64,000 nt of DNA, taken from positions 2,459,183-2,523,182 of the forward strand of contig NW_020194512.1 in NCBI RefSeq assembly GCF_002865645.1, in the 5' to 3' direction. How positions within the stretch are numbered: the first letter of the stretch is position 1; each line of letters starts with the position of its first letter. Made by a program: the position numbers and the translations under genes. This DNA is from Hyaloscypha bicolor E (Eukaryota > Ascomycota > Leotiomycetes > Helotiales > Hyaloscyphaceae). A model generated the notes under the pieces. The model had not been told where the DNA came from. It ran no database searches and saw nothing but the letters and a program-made list of their open reading frames with translations. Shown one piece after another: positions 26,640 through 38,239 of this stretch.

Positions 26640-27704
26640 AAAATTTCAAAAGCTAAGTATAATGCGCAAATGCGCAATGTCATGAAAAATCGCGGTTTTG
26701 GAGGGAGTTAAGAGGTCTCGGTAACGGTGCACTGCAATTTTAGCTCATGCTCGGAGAACTGTCATCCAGAGCCGAACCTGCCGCGCTCTCTGAACGGCTC
26801 GAGACAAAACACTGTAACTTTAGCGCAGAAGAAAGACGAGTGTCGAAGCCCGCTCCACATGGTCGCCTTTCCAGGATGAAGATAACTCGCCTTCCAACTT
26901 CGATTTTTGGATTACTCCACTCTGGAGAGTAGACAAACAACATCAATAATTACTTTTCCAACCATATTTTGGTGGGGTTTCTGTAACCAGCACGTGATCA
27001 CACACCCGGGCCCCTTTCTCAGGGGAAGCGCGGGATTTATGACAGCATTGAATCTCGGAAGGCGCCTCCGTACAGCCATAGCGATCATGATGTACGATGC
27101 AAGAAATTAAACAAGAGAATCTCTAGGGCTTGGTGGTCAAGTCTAGATGCGATATTGAATTAAGAAGACGATGATAAATGAAGCACACGATTTGAGGCAA
27201 TATTCTGTGAGGAGCAGAGACAGTGGACCGTGTTGAGCGGTCTGCTACACCACTCTTGCGCGACTTGCTAATCACGATAAGGTATGAGTTTGCACAGCTT
27301 CGCATCAGATTTCGGTTTGCTGGAAGGTGCTCGCACTCACGATGGCCAGCCGTCAAACTCATACGTTCATCGATGCTGGTCTGTTTCGCGGATAGTGATA
27401 AATAATCAGATGGGAAGTGAGGACAAGCTTTGCCCAGCTCCTTGGCAAGCCCTCCATCATGGTGCCATTCATCTTGGCGGACCAATAGTTCGGTACTTGT
27501 TTGTCACTCCAAGGTTAATCGATCATCGCTCTTGCATCTGCTCCAAGGAAATATCATATCTTCATGAAGCAATTGTAATTCGATTCAATTGTGTATCGCC
27601 AATCCCTCACTGCCCCATCGCACCGATTCCCTCCCCCAAAATGCAAGCCCCAGTCTCCTCATGTGTGTCAATCGTGCCGCCTATCGTGGGACAAGCAGAG
27701 CTGC
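26640..27704. other. Border of the isochore and intergenic sequence
   Basis: Base composition changes from AT-rich to mixed over about 60 bp starting near 26,640. Short ORFs of 60-187 codons exist on both strands here but overlap one another in conflicting frames, lack a recognisable domain, and several have no ATG. I see no supported gene. The right part should contain the 3' UTR of the Cys-rich gene ending at 27,705. Confidence 0.5.
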
Positions 27705-27989
27705 TTAGCAGCAGCTCTCGCCACAGCTACAACCGCAACATTCGCAGCCAGCAGACTCTCCACCACGGAGTCCGACCTCGTCACCGGTCGTCATGGCTGG
27801 TGCTGGTTTCTGTCACGATACGGTCAGCTCCTTTCCTTCTCCAATGATCGACAAAGGGATTGATATAGGAAGGGGATTGATTGGGAGTGAGGGAAGGGAG
27901 GGACTTACGGGCTGCTGCGTAGCAATGTTATCAGTGTTAGCGGTCATGGGCTCAGGGGCCTGGATCTGCTGCTCGACGACGGAAGGCAT
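27705..27989 (-). CDS. Small protein with a Cys-rich C-terminus (61 aa, two exons)
   Basis: Exons 27,989-27,909 and 27,809-27,705; the 99-nt intron (27,810-27,908) has GTAAGT donor, CTGAC branch-like site and CAG acceptor, and the phase-0 join keeps the frame open. The product begins MPSVVEQQIQAPEP. The last 34 residues contain GLRGGESAGCECCGCSCGES and end in Cys-Cys, for seven cysteines in about fourteen residues. There is no hydrophobic leader, so it is probably intracellular; the cluster could bind metal or be S-acylated for membrane attachment. Both roles are inference. The start was chosen because a probable 5' UTR intron ends exactly one base before it. Divergence from the damaged isochore is only about 1 kb. 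I do not recognise a named family. Confidence 0.65.
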
Positions 27990-28049
27990 CTGCTTCAATC
28001 AGCATACTACTCACATTTCAATTCCGTTCTTCGAGAATTAAATACAAAC
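27990..28049 (-). other. Probable 60-nt 5' UTR intron of the Cys-rich gene
   Basis: On the - strand, the segment starts GTTTGT, has a TGCTGATT branch-like site and ends GAAGCAG, directly followed by the ATG of the Cys-rich CDS. Splicing would place the start codon at the first base of the exon. The donor is weaker than GTAAGT, so this is a prediction only. Confidence 0.4.
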
Positions 28050-28431
28050 CTTGGACGAAGTAAGTTGGATTAGATTGAGGGGGTTGATTCTTTGGTAGTG
28101 AGTGAACTGTATCGTCAGGATAAAGAAGAAAGAAAGAAGTGTGAAACTGAAACCAGCAGCGGGTGTGCCTTGATTTCGAGCTTGGAAGAAGTGGGTCCTT
28201 CCAAGGGAGTGCAGTGGATGCGGAAGATGAGTCCGCGTTTCAGCTGGGTCGGACCTTGTTACCTCTCCGGAGCACGTGGTATACTCTAGGACATTGATCA
28301 AGGTTTGCAGTTCTCACCATTCTTAGCCAAGATCTGCGGTTCCACTCAAAATGCTACTTTTCCGTTCACCGCTAAAATGCGTTACACAGTGCTGCCCCAA
28401 TTCAGCAACTCAAAACACCGTGATAATGCAC
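28050..28431. other. Intergenic: promoter of the Cys-rich gene and 3' flank of APC1
   Basis: Both flanking genes are on the - strand, so this stretch holds the upstream region of the Cys-rich gene and the 3' UTR of APC1. A CT/GA-rich patch (AAAGAAGAAAGAAAGAAG at about 28,121-28,138) lies in the likely promoter. The ORFs present have no recognisable domain. Confidence 0.4.
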
Positions 28432-31400
28432 CTACTCCGTCCCTAGCATCCATACCCTAGCCTTCAATCTCTCTACCACCTCCCTTCGTATCCATTGCAT
28501 ATCCTTCCCATCACTCGTTGCCCGATCCGCCCAGTCGAAGAGTAATCTTAAGCCCAACAGTCGATCTCTCTTCCCACTATCAAGAGTTGCATTCTCGAGC
28601 ACCAACCTTGAATCCACAACCGTCTGATCTGTACTAGCATGGATATCACTCGCACCACCATGATTAGGCGGAAGAACCAGGGCTCTTTCTGCTTTGGTGA
28701 GACCTGCGAAGGCAGGAAGTTCGAACAGCCACTCAAGTGAGTTGGATGATGTGCCAGCACCGTCATTCAGGGCTTGTAAAGTCGCTTGGAATACGGATGT
28801 GTTGGCATCATGAGCTGGTCGGCGTCGCACATATATTGTTTGAGTAGCCTTAAACGCAGCGATGTGTGTCTGATTGTGCTCAAAATCGAGGACAAGGTTC
28901 CAATACTCCGGGCTTGTCGTACGAACGGTACTAATCCGATCTAGCTCTGGTAGCAAACAAGGTGTATGTCGTTGAGTTTGTGCGCCATTCCGAAGGGTTA
29001 TCGTGACCGGAATCGGAACAGGCAAGTTCGTGTCAATGTCTTTGGCAACAAGACATCGTGCCTCTGCCGCCATCACCCAGAAATGTCGAAAAGCTTGAAG
29101 GTGAGATTTGTTGTCTTGTACCGATGATGGGAAAATGGGATAGAAGGCCACCAGCAACGCAGCAATTGCCAGATTTGACGTGCCAAAAGTAAAAGTTCCA
29201 CCTCCCAAAAACAGAGCACCGATTGCCAGATGAGCTGCAAGATGACTACCATATGGCGTCTCGTTGTCATCACGACCGTGCATTGATCGGAGTCGACGGA
29301 AGACGACAAGATCGCCGGTACCAGCCATTACAGTCGCTACTGCCAGAGAAACGAGATCTTGACAATTTCGCACAGTATTTCTGGTCAACTTCTTATCAAA
29401 AGTGTTCGCCTCGATCCGGCATATCCGCATCAGTTGATCAAGGTAATGGATCAGTAGGTCCCTAACAACCAGGGAAGCAGACCCAGCGAATCGTAAGGCA
29501 ATGCTGAAGCAAAGACCGGTAATGATATCGTAAAATGGGAGATCCTCACTCGTCAAGCTATTGACGCTTTCCAGCTTGCTTCGATCTTGGTACGCTTTTG
29601 GTAGATTGACCTTGATCCAGTTGAAAGACGGCTCAATTTTGCTCCACATAATCAAATGTCTGGCAAGTGTTCGGAGGAGGAAGATGTCGGGTCGGATATA
29701 ATCGAACTGCAGAAGAGAATCTGGTACGTCGATCTTCCGAGCCAGGACTTGATTTTCTGATTTCATGAAGATCAGAACAATGGCCACCACAGCCGCAGCC
29801 GTAGCTTTGTCCAAAACATGGACAAGGTCAACTTTCTTGCTGCCTGCCGCAAGAGCAAGGAGTCTTTCCGTGAGCCGCATATCTTGAAGTCCCTTCAAAT
29901 CTGAGCCTTTTCCCAGATTGATAAAGCCAAGAGCAAACCCGGCAGCAAGCCGATAACCCTCATTTCGTAGAGGCTCCTCTTCAGTCTCAGTATCTATGTG
30001 CTCAATTTCTGAAACCATTATCTCACTCATTCGGCGATGCTGTGTATTGCAATAAAGCAAACCGATGCCCATTATCCCAGTCGTCTGAGTCAGAGGCGAA
30101 AGATTCAGCTCCGCTGCACCAGGGGGCAGCATGCGTGTCACATGGACAGAGAGGAGCCTGGTAATCAAAGAGTCCATTGTCCCGATATATGATGCAGCCA
30201 AACCGAGAAGTAATCCAATGGAAGTCATCGTGTGCTTCGGAGTCAAATACTTGAAAGCAACCCACTTGGCCACAGACTTCAAATGTCCATTCAAACCCAG
30301 AGCAAGCAAGAAACCAGCGTGGCGGTTATTGAGCTCCGTTGGAGGTTTGTTGTATAGAATCCATGAAGTATCAATTCCTTTTGCATCACGCGATATGCTG
30401 AGCCCAGCAGCAACTCCTGCATGGAAGAAAGCCCAGCATACTTTCTCTTCTGTGAATGCACTTTTGTCGACTCCAACACTAATGTTGTCCGGTTTCATTA
30501 TACAGCTCAGATTAAAGGTGATAATCTTGACTTGTTGCGTGAGGAGAGGTATTCGGGCGCTGTAGTATAATAATCCCCGCCCAGAAGAAATCGCCAGTGT
30601 CCGGTGAGCTAGCATCTGAGCATGTTCTTTTTGTGCTTCTAGCAACTCCGATTCTGTCCATTGTGGTTCAGCTTTACAGCGTGCTACAGTAGGTGTCGTA
30701 GTGCTCAAGATGGCTGAGGCTTCATTCATCCTTCGATCGTCTTTGAATATCGACCGAGTAATGGCCTGTCGATCTACTTCTGCAGATCCGTCAAATGATC
30801 CCGTACTCTCGTTATCTCCTGTAAATAAACAAATAGAGTGGACATCCAAGCTTGCTTCGTGGGATGGAGCCTGTCGAGTTAGCATTCGAACGGCGATGTT
30901 TTATGAGCGCTCTTACCAATATGCTCGTCTTGGAATGACGCGCTTGTTGTCCCGGCACCAACAGCGTATTTACGTCTTCTCGGCCGACAAGGGCAAGGAG
31001 ATCTTTGCTCCAAGACGTCGGAGGTTCGTTTTGACACTGGACTATGGCCTCTTGGAAAGGGGCTAGGACAGCTTCGGGTAATGTTTCCAGCACGAGGAGA
31101 TCAATGCCTGCAGCAAACAACGCCTCGACGAACTGGGCCGGGCACCAGTCGCTTTGCATCGAAGAGAAGAATCGCTCCAACATAAGTGTTCTTGGAGTGA
31201 GTCTGGTCCATTGACTCAAGTTATGAGCATTGCTGCTAGAAGCAGGGGATCGAGTAGCAACCATTTCTGGGAGTGTCATGAATGGTATCAGACGACGACT
31301 GGCTAAACAATTCTGTATCCAGTCGTAAATGGACGGACACTCAAACAGTTGAGGAACAACGGACTCGATGGGGAAATCTAGCTCACTTTGTTAGCCTATC

Positions 31401-34372
31401 AAATCAGTTTTGTTGAACAGTAACTTGCCAGTATCGTAGTCCGTATCAATTAAGGAAGCCTCCTCAAACTCATAGTGTTGTATCCAACTGTCCCAGCCAA
31501 GCCACCTGGCAATCTGGGCAAGAACTGGACTCAAGTTTGCCACACCAGTACTCAATGACTCGGCTGTAGTCGTATCTAGCCTTTGCTCTTCTCGTAGAAG
31601 ATGTAGACAAGTAAAAATGTCAACGAGAGCAGCTTTCCGACTCTCGATACTTCGCTCTCTGTCAGGAGACGTCGGGAGACAACTATAAATTGCATTCTGG
31701 CCGAATTGTGTGCATGCGAAGTCTCTGGCGAGCTTCACATGTCTTCTAATAAAAGAGTCTCTGTCACTGCTCTTTGCACCAAACAACGAAAGTGGCTCCG
31801 AGTCGCCATCATTCAAGCCAGCATCATCAGCAAGCCAACTCCAACCAGAATTGTCAGCCCAAGACGGCAATGGATTTCCATTGAAGGCCTCCTGTTCCAG
31901 CATTATCTCCCAGCTTTCCTGGTCCGATTGAGCACCACTGCTAGATCGTAAGAAGCCAGCTCGAGACTTCTGCTTTGCATGTGTGTGGTGCTTCGCCGGC
32001 TTCGAAAGTTTACCCAGGCTGATTACCATGGAGAGTAGAACAATAACAAGAGCACACCACTCAGGGTCTTCTGCTTCTACTGACTCAAGTCGGAGCCATT
32101 GCATGACATTCCACCATGCATTGAGGGTCCCTTCTCCCGCTCTTCCTCCTGGAATAACGCCTCGACACACTTCAAGAATTTTGCAAACATGGGGGTTTCG
32201 AGGCTGCAGTTGGATCTGGAGCTGGTGCATCTTTCCTTCATCATCAACGAGATCTACGAGACCTCCTGGTTTGGAGTTCTTCAGACCTCGAAGAGCTCGA
32301 GGTCCCTGACTGAGAACCCTCTTAAAGCCACCTTCCCTTTTCGCTCGCGGGAGAATGTTATGACTGAGAGTTCGAATATTACTGACGGCAAATTTCGGAG
32401 GGAGTGGAACTTTCATCAATCCACACCATGGTGCTTGCAGAGTGAGCTCTCCATACCCATCTGCAGTGTCAGTCAGGAGTAGAATGCGGGAAACCAGCCC
32501 ATCGTCAATCCTGCACGCATCGATGATGTTGTCCGCTCTCATTGTCGGTCCCAAGGTGACCACGGTGATTTCCCTCTCCGATTTCATGCCATTGACATGA
32601 TTCGGAGAAAGGTCAACGTTCGCCTTATGGATCTGCGCAAAGAGAGTTAACACTAGAAGCTTCCTTTCCTTAGTGTCTAACGCGCAGTAAACAATGGTGT
32701 TTCCTTGCTTGTTATCCGCTGCAGATGGTGGAGCTGTCAGTGTGAAAATCTTGCATTGGCTGGACGCGGGAAGATGTTGGCTCGAGTATCGAACGTTAGT
32801 ATGTTCGGCGGGGACTTGGCACACTTTGCTGAAGACCACTTCTTGCTTGAGGCCGTCGAATTCATCGTCATCGAGTCCCATATTGTGGAATCCCTCGAAA
32901 TCCCCACCGGCTCGAAGTTCGTCCAGGAGATCATCAACGGGCGCTTCCAAATAGTTGTTAAGACTATTGTTGAAGTGCGAGGCTTGATGAAAGTTTTGTC
33001 CATTCACTACTGAATGGTTTCCAATGCTTGTTCTGGCATGTTGGCCGCCCAAAGACTCTGCTCGTCTGGTGGTGGAGTGCTGAAGCCCAGTTGCAAGCTC
33101 TGAGAAGGCAGAACGCTCATGTGACGCAGACAAGTCTGCTCTTGCAAGCATCGAGCTCACCCGTCGAGATTTCCTCCGTGGAATTGTGGTATTCTCAAAG
33201 TCAGGGTCCAGAGTCGAGGCAAAATCAGTAAGCCTGTCTCGGGACTCATCTTGCATATTCTTATTCTTCTTCGACCTCAGGTCCTGTTGATTGCCCCCCA
33301 GACTTTCTCTGAACGTCTGCTGGCTGTTCATGACGGGGGTCGTGGCCCCTGTCCCCGTACCAGGGACGAAGGAGCTTCTTCGACGGGATATAGCACCGCT
33401 CGGAATCCTCTGTTTCTCTCCCAGACTTGACTCTTCACCAGTATATGCGACCTTCCATACCGTATACATACTGGTTTCTCGGTTCAGAGTCAATGCAAGG
33501 ATGAGGGGGTCCTTGCTGTCCTTGGGAGAGAACTCGTCTCGACGAGACACATGGAGTATTTCTTCTGCAGTATCTAACGCGGCTGCCTTCACAGAGCTCC
33601 CCCTGTGTCCGCGATTCGGCGATTTGACGGGTTTGGCAACAACCAGCCCAATTTCAGCAAGGGGGTCCGATAATGAGAAGAGCCTTGGCCAATTCGAGTC
33701 ATTCTTCAGTGCTGGCGGATCCCACATATCCTTCAGTGTCGAATGTGGCATTGCCATCTGTTTCGGCGCCCCGAGGTCTGCGATGGAGAAAGTTGATAGT
33801 TGCGAGCTTGCAGCAGACCATGACTTTGGTTGGGAGGAAACGAAGGAGTTCGGCGGCACTTTCGGGAAATTGAGAGATGCAGGCACGAGATTGTCAACCC
33901 GTAATTTTCGTTGAATGATGAGGCCATTGGGAGCAGCAGAGGCGGTCTCAACCTCGAACGGCAGATGTATAACATGGCTCGTGCCAGAGAGGAAATACAC
34001 ATGTGCTTGAGTCTTAAGAAAGACGACAATTGCTGCTTCCCTCTGGTTTGCATTTCCCTTCTTCTGTGTCGCCTTCCTCTCCTTGGCAGCGAGAGGGCCA
34101 ACACTCGGAAATGTTGTCAACAAAGCTTGGGTGACCTCTTCCTTCTCCAGATCAAAATTGTAGCTTTTTCGAAAGACCCCACCCCGAGACCATATCACGC
34201 ACCGCGGGGTCACCAGCAATTCGTCATCTTCGGAGGAGGAATCGGCATTGCTATCGAAGTGATTGTGCCATTCGTAGGATGTGCTAGGTGGTTCTGGAGG
34301 CAGGAATCGTTCTTGGATCGCATGTTGAAGTCCTGTAGGCTGATGGAGGCCTAGCGAAGTGACCGAAGCCAT
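28432..34372 (-). CDS. apc1: Anaphase-promoting complex subunit 1 (APC1/BimE/Cut4), 1,947 aa
   Basis: Exons 34,372-31,429, 31,377-30,917 and 30,870-28,432; introns of 51 and 46 nt, phases 1 and 0. APC1 is the largest scaffold of the APC/C ubiquitin ligase, which drives cyclin and securin destruction in mitosis. The N-terminus carries the family tract VIWSRGGVFRKSYNFD (about residues 55-75) within a WD40-like region. Proteasome/cyclosome (PC) repeats occur at about residues 1,315-1,440: NRHAGFLLALGLNGHLK, GLLLGLAASYIGT and TGIMGIGLLYCNT. Length is typical of fungal BimE homologues. Intron 1 uses a GC donor (GCAAGT) with an acceptor GAGCTAG; joining restores an unbroken DTDYDTDFPIES tract. Intron 2 is canonical GTAAGA...CGACAG. 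The N-terminal middle third has Ser-rich, probably phosphorylated, low-complexity loops. All ORFs antisense to it look like shadows. Confidence 0.95.
31378..31428 (-). other. GC-AG intron of APC1 (51 nt)
   Basis: Donor GCAAGT rather than GTAAGT, branch-like GGCTAAC, acceptor GAGCTAG. Reading through would end the protein at TAG 31,391-31,393. Removing it joins ACT-G to AT-TTC and continues the APC1 frame. Confidence 0.75.
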
Positions 34373-36487
34373 TTCTCAGGATCTGGAATAGATATCATCG
34401 ACGCGTGGGATCCGGCATATCACGGGCGTCTCGGGATACCTGATCAATGGTTTTGAAGGGCTGGCTGTGGCTGTTGCGTTGTGTGCTGGTTGCAGTTTCC
34501 ATCAAGAACGCGTCGCGATGTCAATGTTGGCAAGGCTGAAAAGTTGCCCCACGCTAAAATCCGGGCCCCTTTCCACGACCCTCTCCTCCGTTCCTCTCTC
34601 CTGCTAACAGAACAATCTTAACGGTGCAGTTTTGTTTCAACTCCTATCTATTAAGCCCTCACATATTTCGGGTTTACCAAAAGTCCTAAATATCCCTTAG
34701 TCATCAGATATAAATGTCAAAACCGTCATCATTTTCCCCAGCGCATATCAAGACTGGGACTCGGAGTTTGCGTTAGTACACTCTATAAACTCAGAGTTGA
34801 TATAGAGAAAGGTTCATATTTCAAGTGAAAGGGCAGAAGTTCTCATCCTATCAGTTTCCAATTGTCTTGAAGGACGTCACACGATTTGCCTCAAATCTTG
34901 AGAGCCAAAACTGAACATCACAACAAAGAAATTTAGATCCGGACCCTTTTCCCCTCATGGTGTTCGGGCGTTCGAGTATGAAAGTGGTGTCTCATTACCA
35001 AGCCACTTAGCGCTGCTGGATATCTGGTAACGGGCAGCATGCGTCTATATGTCTCCCGGGGGAAGGCTCAATCACAGCCTCGCGATGCAGATCAACGCTC
35101 TTCTGCTGGCGCAGTGCCACCACTGCAGGCGTGTGTTGGTAGGGCTTCGACGGTGATGAGAGTGGATGCTGAGTCTGTGTACTCGGACTGATGTTCGATG
35201 CGCATATCCCTTCATATCCGAAGATTCAATCAGCATCTCAAACCAGTGTGTACTCCCGGCCAAGGCAGACTCCGAGGCGCTCTCATGTCTCGTAAATGGT
35301 GCGTCGCTTGGCACTTTAACCGACCTTTCTTGCTCAATTCTTGATACCCACTTGTTAGAAGATGAAAGAAGCCAATTATCGAGCACACGAAGCCTGTCTA
35401 GTGAACCTCTCACTTGGATCAAGGCATTCCCACAGTTACGGAACAACTGGTTTGGCAAACTGAGCATCCAAGTAGACTCCTCTTTACCAATCATGTGGGT
35501 GCTCCTTTCTGAGTGCCTGGATTTTGGGTTCTGTGCCAGAAGTTATTGATCGTCAATATTGAGGGCGCCTTTTTACTTATTCATGCATCCTGTTTAGGAA
35601 AACGCGACTTGTAGTGTGGGGCTGCAGGACCGCGAAGTCATTTTCCAGTGATTTTTTAATATTTTCACTTCTCATTCTGCTCCCCTCCCAACTCCCTTAG
35701 ACTGCTTACTGAATTAGGCTAGCTCTCCTTGATCGAGAAGTTGCGCTCATGAGAACGGCTCGTGGAGAGAATGCTACTTCCCCATGAGGTAAACCAACAA
35801 GCAGAGAAAAAGATGGCGTCAAGGCGACACAGATACAGCACATAAAGCTCCATGAAATCCTCATGAATTATCTCCTCTGTCAAGTTTAGCTTAATACTCT
35901 AATAAGAACAATATTTGGCTATACCTTGGTCTTCCTGCCTCTGCGGCTTCAACCGCATCTCCTGGAGCAGCGAACCAATCCTGACCTCCCGCTGCCACTG
36001 CATGGGCAAGCGCAAGTTAACCCGTGTTGCCTTCGCACTCAACATCCTGGTCTCGATCGAAATACTCAAAGTCGAATCTGCCAAACTTAGTGTGTGAGGA
36101 AAAGTTGTTGAGAGTGGAACACCATCTACAACCATTCGTGAAGCCAATGTGGAAGCTTGCTATACAGAACTAGCACAGGACATCCCGACATAATGAGGCT
36201 GGTTGTATCGATGGGGTCCGTGATCCCGCCAAGACCTTTATTCCTCAAGTGGAGGTCTTCACCGGAAGTCGGGTGCCGTGGATACCTCCTATTGAGGGCG
36301 CTGGGTAGGAGTTGGCAGGCTTCACGGAGGATTTGATCCTTCATTTTGGTTCAGGAGCTCCCTGCAAGTGAACTTTCAAGAGTAGTAATTCTGGAGAGTT
36401 TCCGTCGCTCTTTTAGACGCTGGAGCTTACTTTCCGCGGACTGACACTACGAGAGTCTTCTATGCACGTTACATCTATCATCGAACA
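34373..36487. other. 2.1-kb stretch without a convincing gene
   Basis: It starts with the APC1 promoter (the gene reads leftward from 34,372) and ends with the 3' flank of the transcription-factor-like gene. Two - strand ORFs, at 35,899-36,147 and 36,126-36,344, read in a protein-like way and could be exons, but I find no good donor to join them. A longer antisense ORF pair at 35,072-35,549 is listed separately. No tRNA or repeat was seen. Confidence 0.4.
35072..35494 (-). CDS. Possible uncharacterised ORF (140 aa)
   Basis: ATG-started, single-exon reading frame on the - strand. Its first 100 residues look protein-like (SLPNQLFRNCGNALIQV, then GSLDRLRVLDNWLLSSS), while the tail becomes Arg/His-rich as in chance ORFs. 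A 127-aa ORF lies antisense to it at 35,166-35,549, so at least one is spurious. No known domain is recognised. It might be a fragment of a former gene. Confidence 0.22.
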   Translation of the reverse strand: MIGKEESTWMLSLPNQLFRNCGNALIQVRGSLDRLRVLDNWLLSSSNKWVSRIEQERSVKVPSDAPFTRHESASESALAGSTHWFEMLIESSDMKGYAHRTSVRVHRLSIHSHHRRSPTNTRLQWWHCASRRALICIARL

Positions 36488-38239
36488 TCACTCTCCATTC
36501 ATCACGCTCCGCAGTACCTCCACCTCCTCCCAAACTTCTTTAGCAGCCTTCTCATGAAGTCCACTCACCCACCAGAACCTCTCCAATTTCTCCTTCACCA
36601 CATCCCACCCTCTAAACCTCAACCTCCCGGTCAATCTCTCAATCTGATCAATGTACCATATTCTATGTGGCCCTTTCCTCGCGCACATCGCACCCATAAA
36701 CAGCAACCACAGAACGAGCTCCGCTTCCCTCACATTCCACATGTGGACGTTGAACACCAATCCCCTCAGCTTCTTCACTAAATTGCTTAGACCAACTGCA
36801 GCATGAGGGAATTCTTGCGGTGTTGTCTGGAGATACAGAATAGCGCCTATTCTTAGCACGTCGTCTAGAGATGCGTTTCCTGAGTTCAGGGGCGGGGAAC
36901 TAGGAGAGAGGACGAGCGAATAGCAAAGTGAGAAGGTGTCTTTCATTAGAGATATCTGTTCGGCCTCTGTGTACAACGTGGACCCGGAAGACACATCGGA
37001 TATCCGTTCGGAGAGGGCATGCATATATGCCAGAGAATTTAAGAGGTCAGGCGAGAGTGGAAGCGTGTCTAGTAAATTGAGAAGGGGTGTTTGAGCCGAA
37101 AGTTTGTTCACATCTTGTGATGGCAGGTATGGAAGTCCACCGGATCCAGAGAAGTATGGATGACAGAGGTATTCTGTAGCCCCCCAAAGATCGGCACTGA
37201 AATATGTCAACGTCACTTCTTTGATAAAGCGAATCTTGGAGTACTCACCGGTGAAGCTTGAGCTGAAGACCAATGCTAAAGTTGGTTATGCCTCCTCTCA
37301 CATCAACCATTTGTTTCAAGCCGGTCATATGTGTTTTCCATCCCTCAATATTTCCTCGAATGACCTACGAGATGCCGTTAATAACCACCTCGCCAATTCT
37401 ACAGAAACAAAACTTACTTCAGTAAAAGCCAGACAACTCACAGCCCTCGCAGTTCCCTCCACCAAGGCTGTAACGACATTCCCATTCCTCACATCACACA
37501 TACTCTTCAGCCTCTCCTTCACCAAACTCACACTCCTCCCAAAATGCACAATCGACTCCTTCGTCTCCGTGCTCCCTCCAATCAGCCCTGCATAACTCGT
37601 GGTCGTATACAACAACGCATGAAACAGCGCTTCATCCCTCAGCGCATGGTCGAACCACGCCGTTGGACCGATAGGGTTGATTCTGAAAGAAACGAGGTGC
37701 GGACACATGGCATACCCCATTTCCGTAATATGGTGTATAATTGGTGATAGCTCAGGATGCGGATCCATTTCCTTATACGGGAGTTTGGAGTTATATTCTT
37801 TCGGCAGGTTTGCAAGAGTCATTTCTTCAGGGACAACAGACGGCTGTCTAGTCTTCAAACTCGAACAGCCTTCCTGAAATCCATCTTCCGATTCAGGCCT
37901 TACTGATATCGAGATTTTTGGCCTCTCCTTTTCCCTCCGCAACTTCTTCTTCCTTGTCGTGTCCTTGACCACGTGACCTCGAACCAGCCTCCGAACCTCA
38001 GGATCTCTATTCCTGAACGGTGTCGTTGCATTAACGAACGCAAATTCTTGGATAGCAAGCTTAGACTTCCGAGGTGAGTTCTTCTTCTCCGACCCCATGG
38101 TGCCTTCACTTGTGGTGCCGGAGCCACTGTCCAGACGGAAAACGTTCTCGGAGAGCCTGTGAGGTTCCAGGTGCTCGTGCCAACCTCTATGCACCATGAT
38201 CATAGGCTGCGTGGATATAGGGGTTGGTGAGATAGCCAT
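36488..38239 (-). CDS. Fungal-specific transcription-factor-like protein (PF11951 type), 548 aa
   Basis: Exons 38,239-37,418, 37,364-37,249 and 37,196-36,488; introns 53 and 52 nt, GTAAGT...CGTAG and GTGAGT...TTCAG, and all phases fit. Residues about 65-105 hold the FVNATTPFRNRDPEVRR tract followed by a basic KDTTRKKKLRREKE stretch, a common N-terminus of this group. Around residues 275-320 the spliced product reads GNIEGWKTHMTGLKQMVD and then KLHRADLWGA, the conserved core of the Fungal_trans_2 domain. There is no Zn2Cys6 cluster (CX2CX6C) anywhere, so DNA binding is unproven; many members lack it. It presumably acts in the nucleus as a regulator, target unknown. The start at 38,239 is the first ATG and lies 718 bp from the divergent gene at 38,958, with which it may share a promoter. 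Confidence 0.85.

Larger units (their letters stand above)
1..26640. repeat. AT-rich, gene-free RIP isochore made of decayed transposons
   Basis: The block is dominated by TA-rich sequence. CA and TG dinucleotides are scarce and stop codons interrupt every frame, so almost no ORF survives. Where two copies of a repeat can be compared (the LTR pair at 12,619/19,016 and the inverted pair at 12.3/26.2 kb), the substitutions I see are transitions of C-to-T and G-to-A type, as repeat-induced point mutation produces in Pezizomycotina. Transposon domains can still be read through the damage: copia on the + strand at 1-6.7 kb and gypsy on the - strand at 12.6-19.3 kb. GC-richer islets remain near 2.4-3.7, 6.75-6.88, 12.62-12.89, 19.02-19.29, 20.0-20.2 and 26.15-26.34 kb. 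The change to normal base composition near 26,640-26,700 is abrupt. I see no host gene or tRNA in the block. Confidence 0.93.

Noticed and set aside
26740..28041. Several overlapping ORFs of 60-187 codons near the isochore border
   Set aside because: They conflict in frame and strand, many lack ATG, none has a domain, and part of them lies antisense to the spliced Cys-rich gene.
28548..34354. Many ORFs of 60-207 codons on both strands within the APC1 locus
   Set aside because: They are shadows of the three APC1 exons, which form one continuous conserved protein.
35899..36344. Possible two-exon gene on the - strand
   Set aside because: The two reading frames look protein-like but no acceptable donor/acceptor pair joins them and no family is recognised; kept only as a remark in the intergenic entry.
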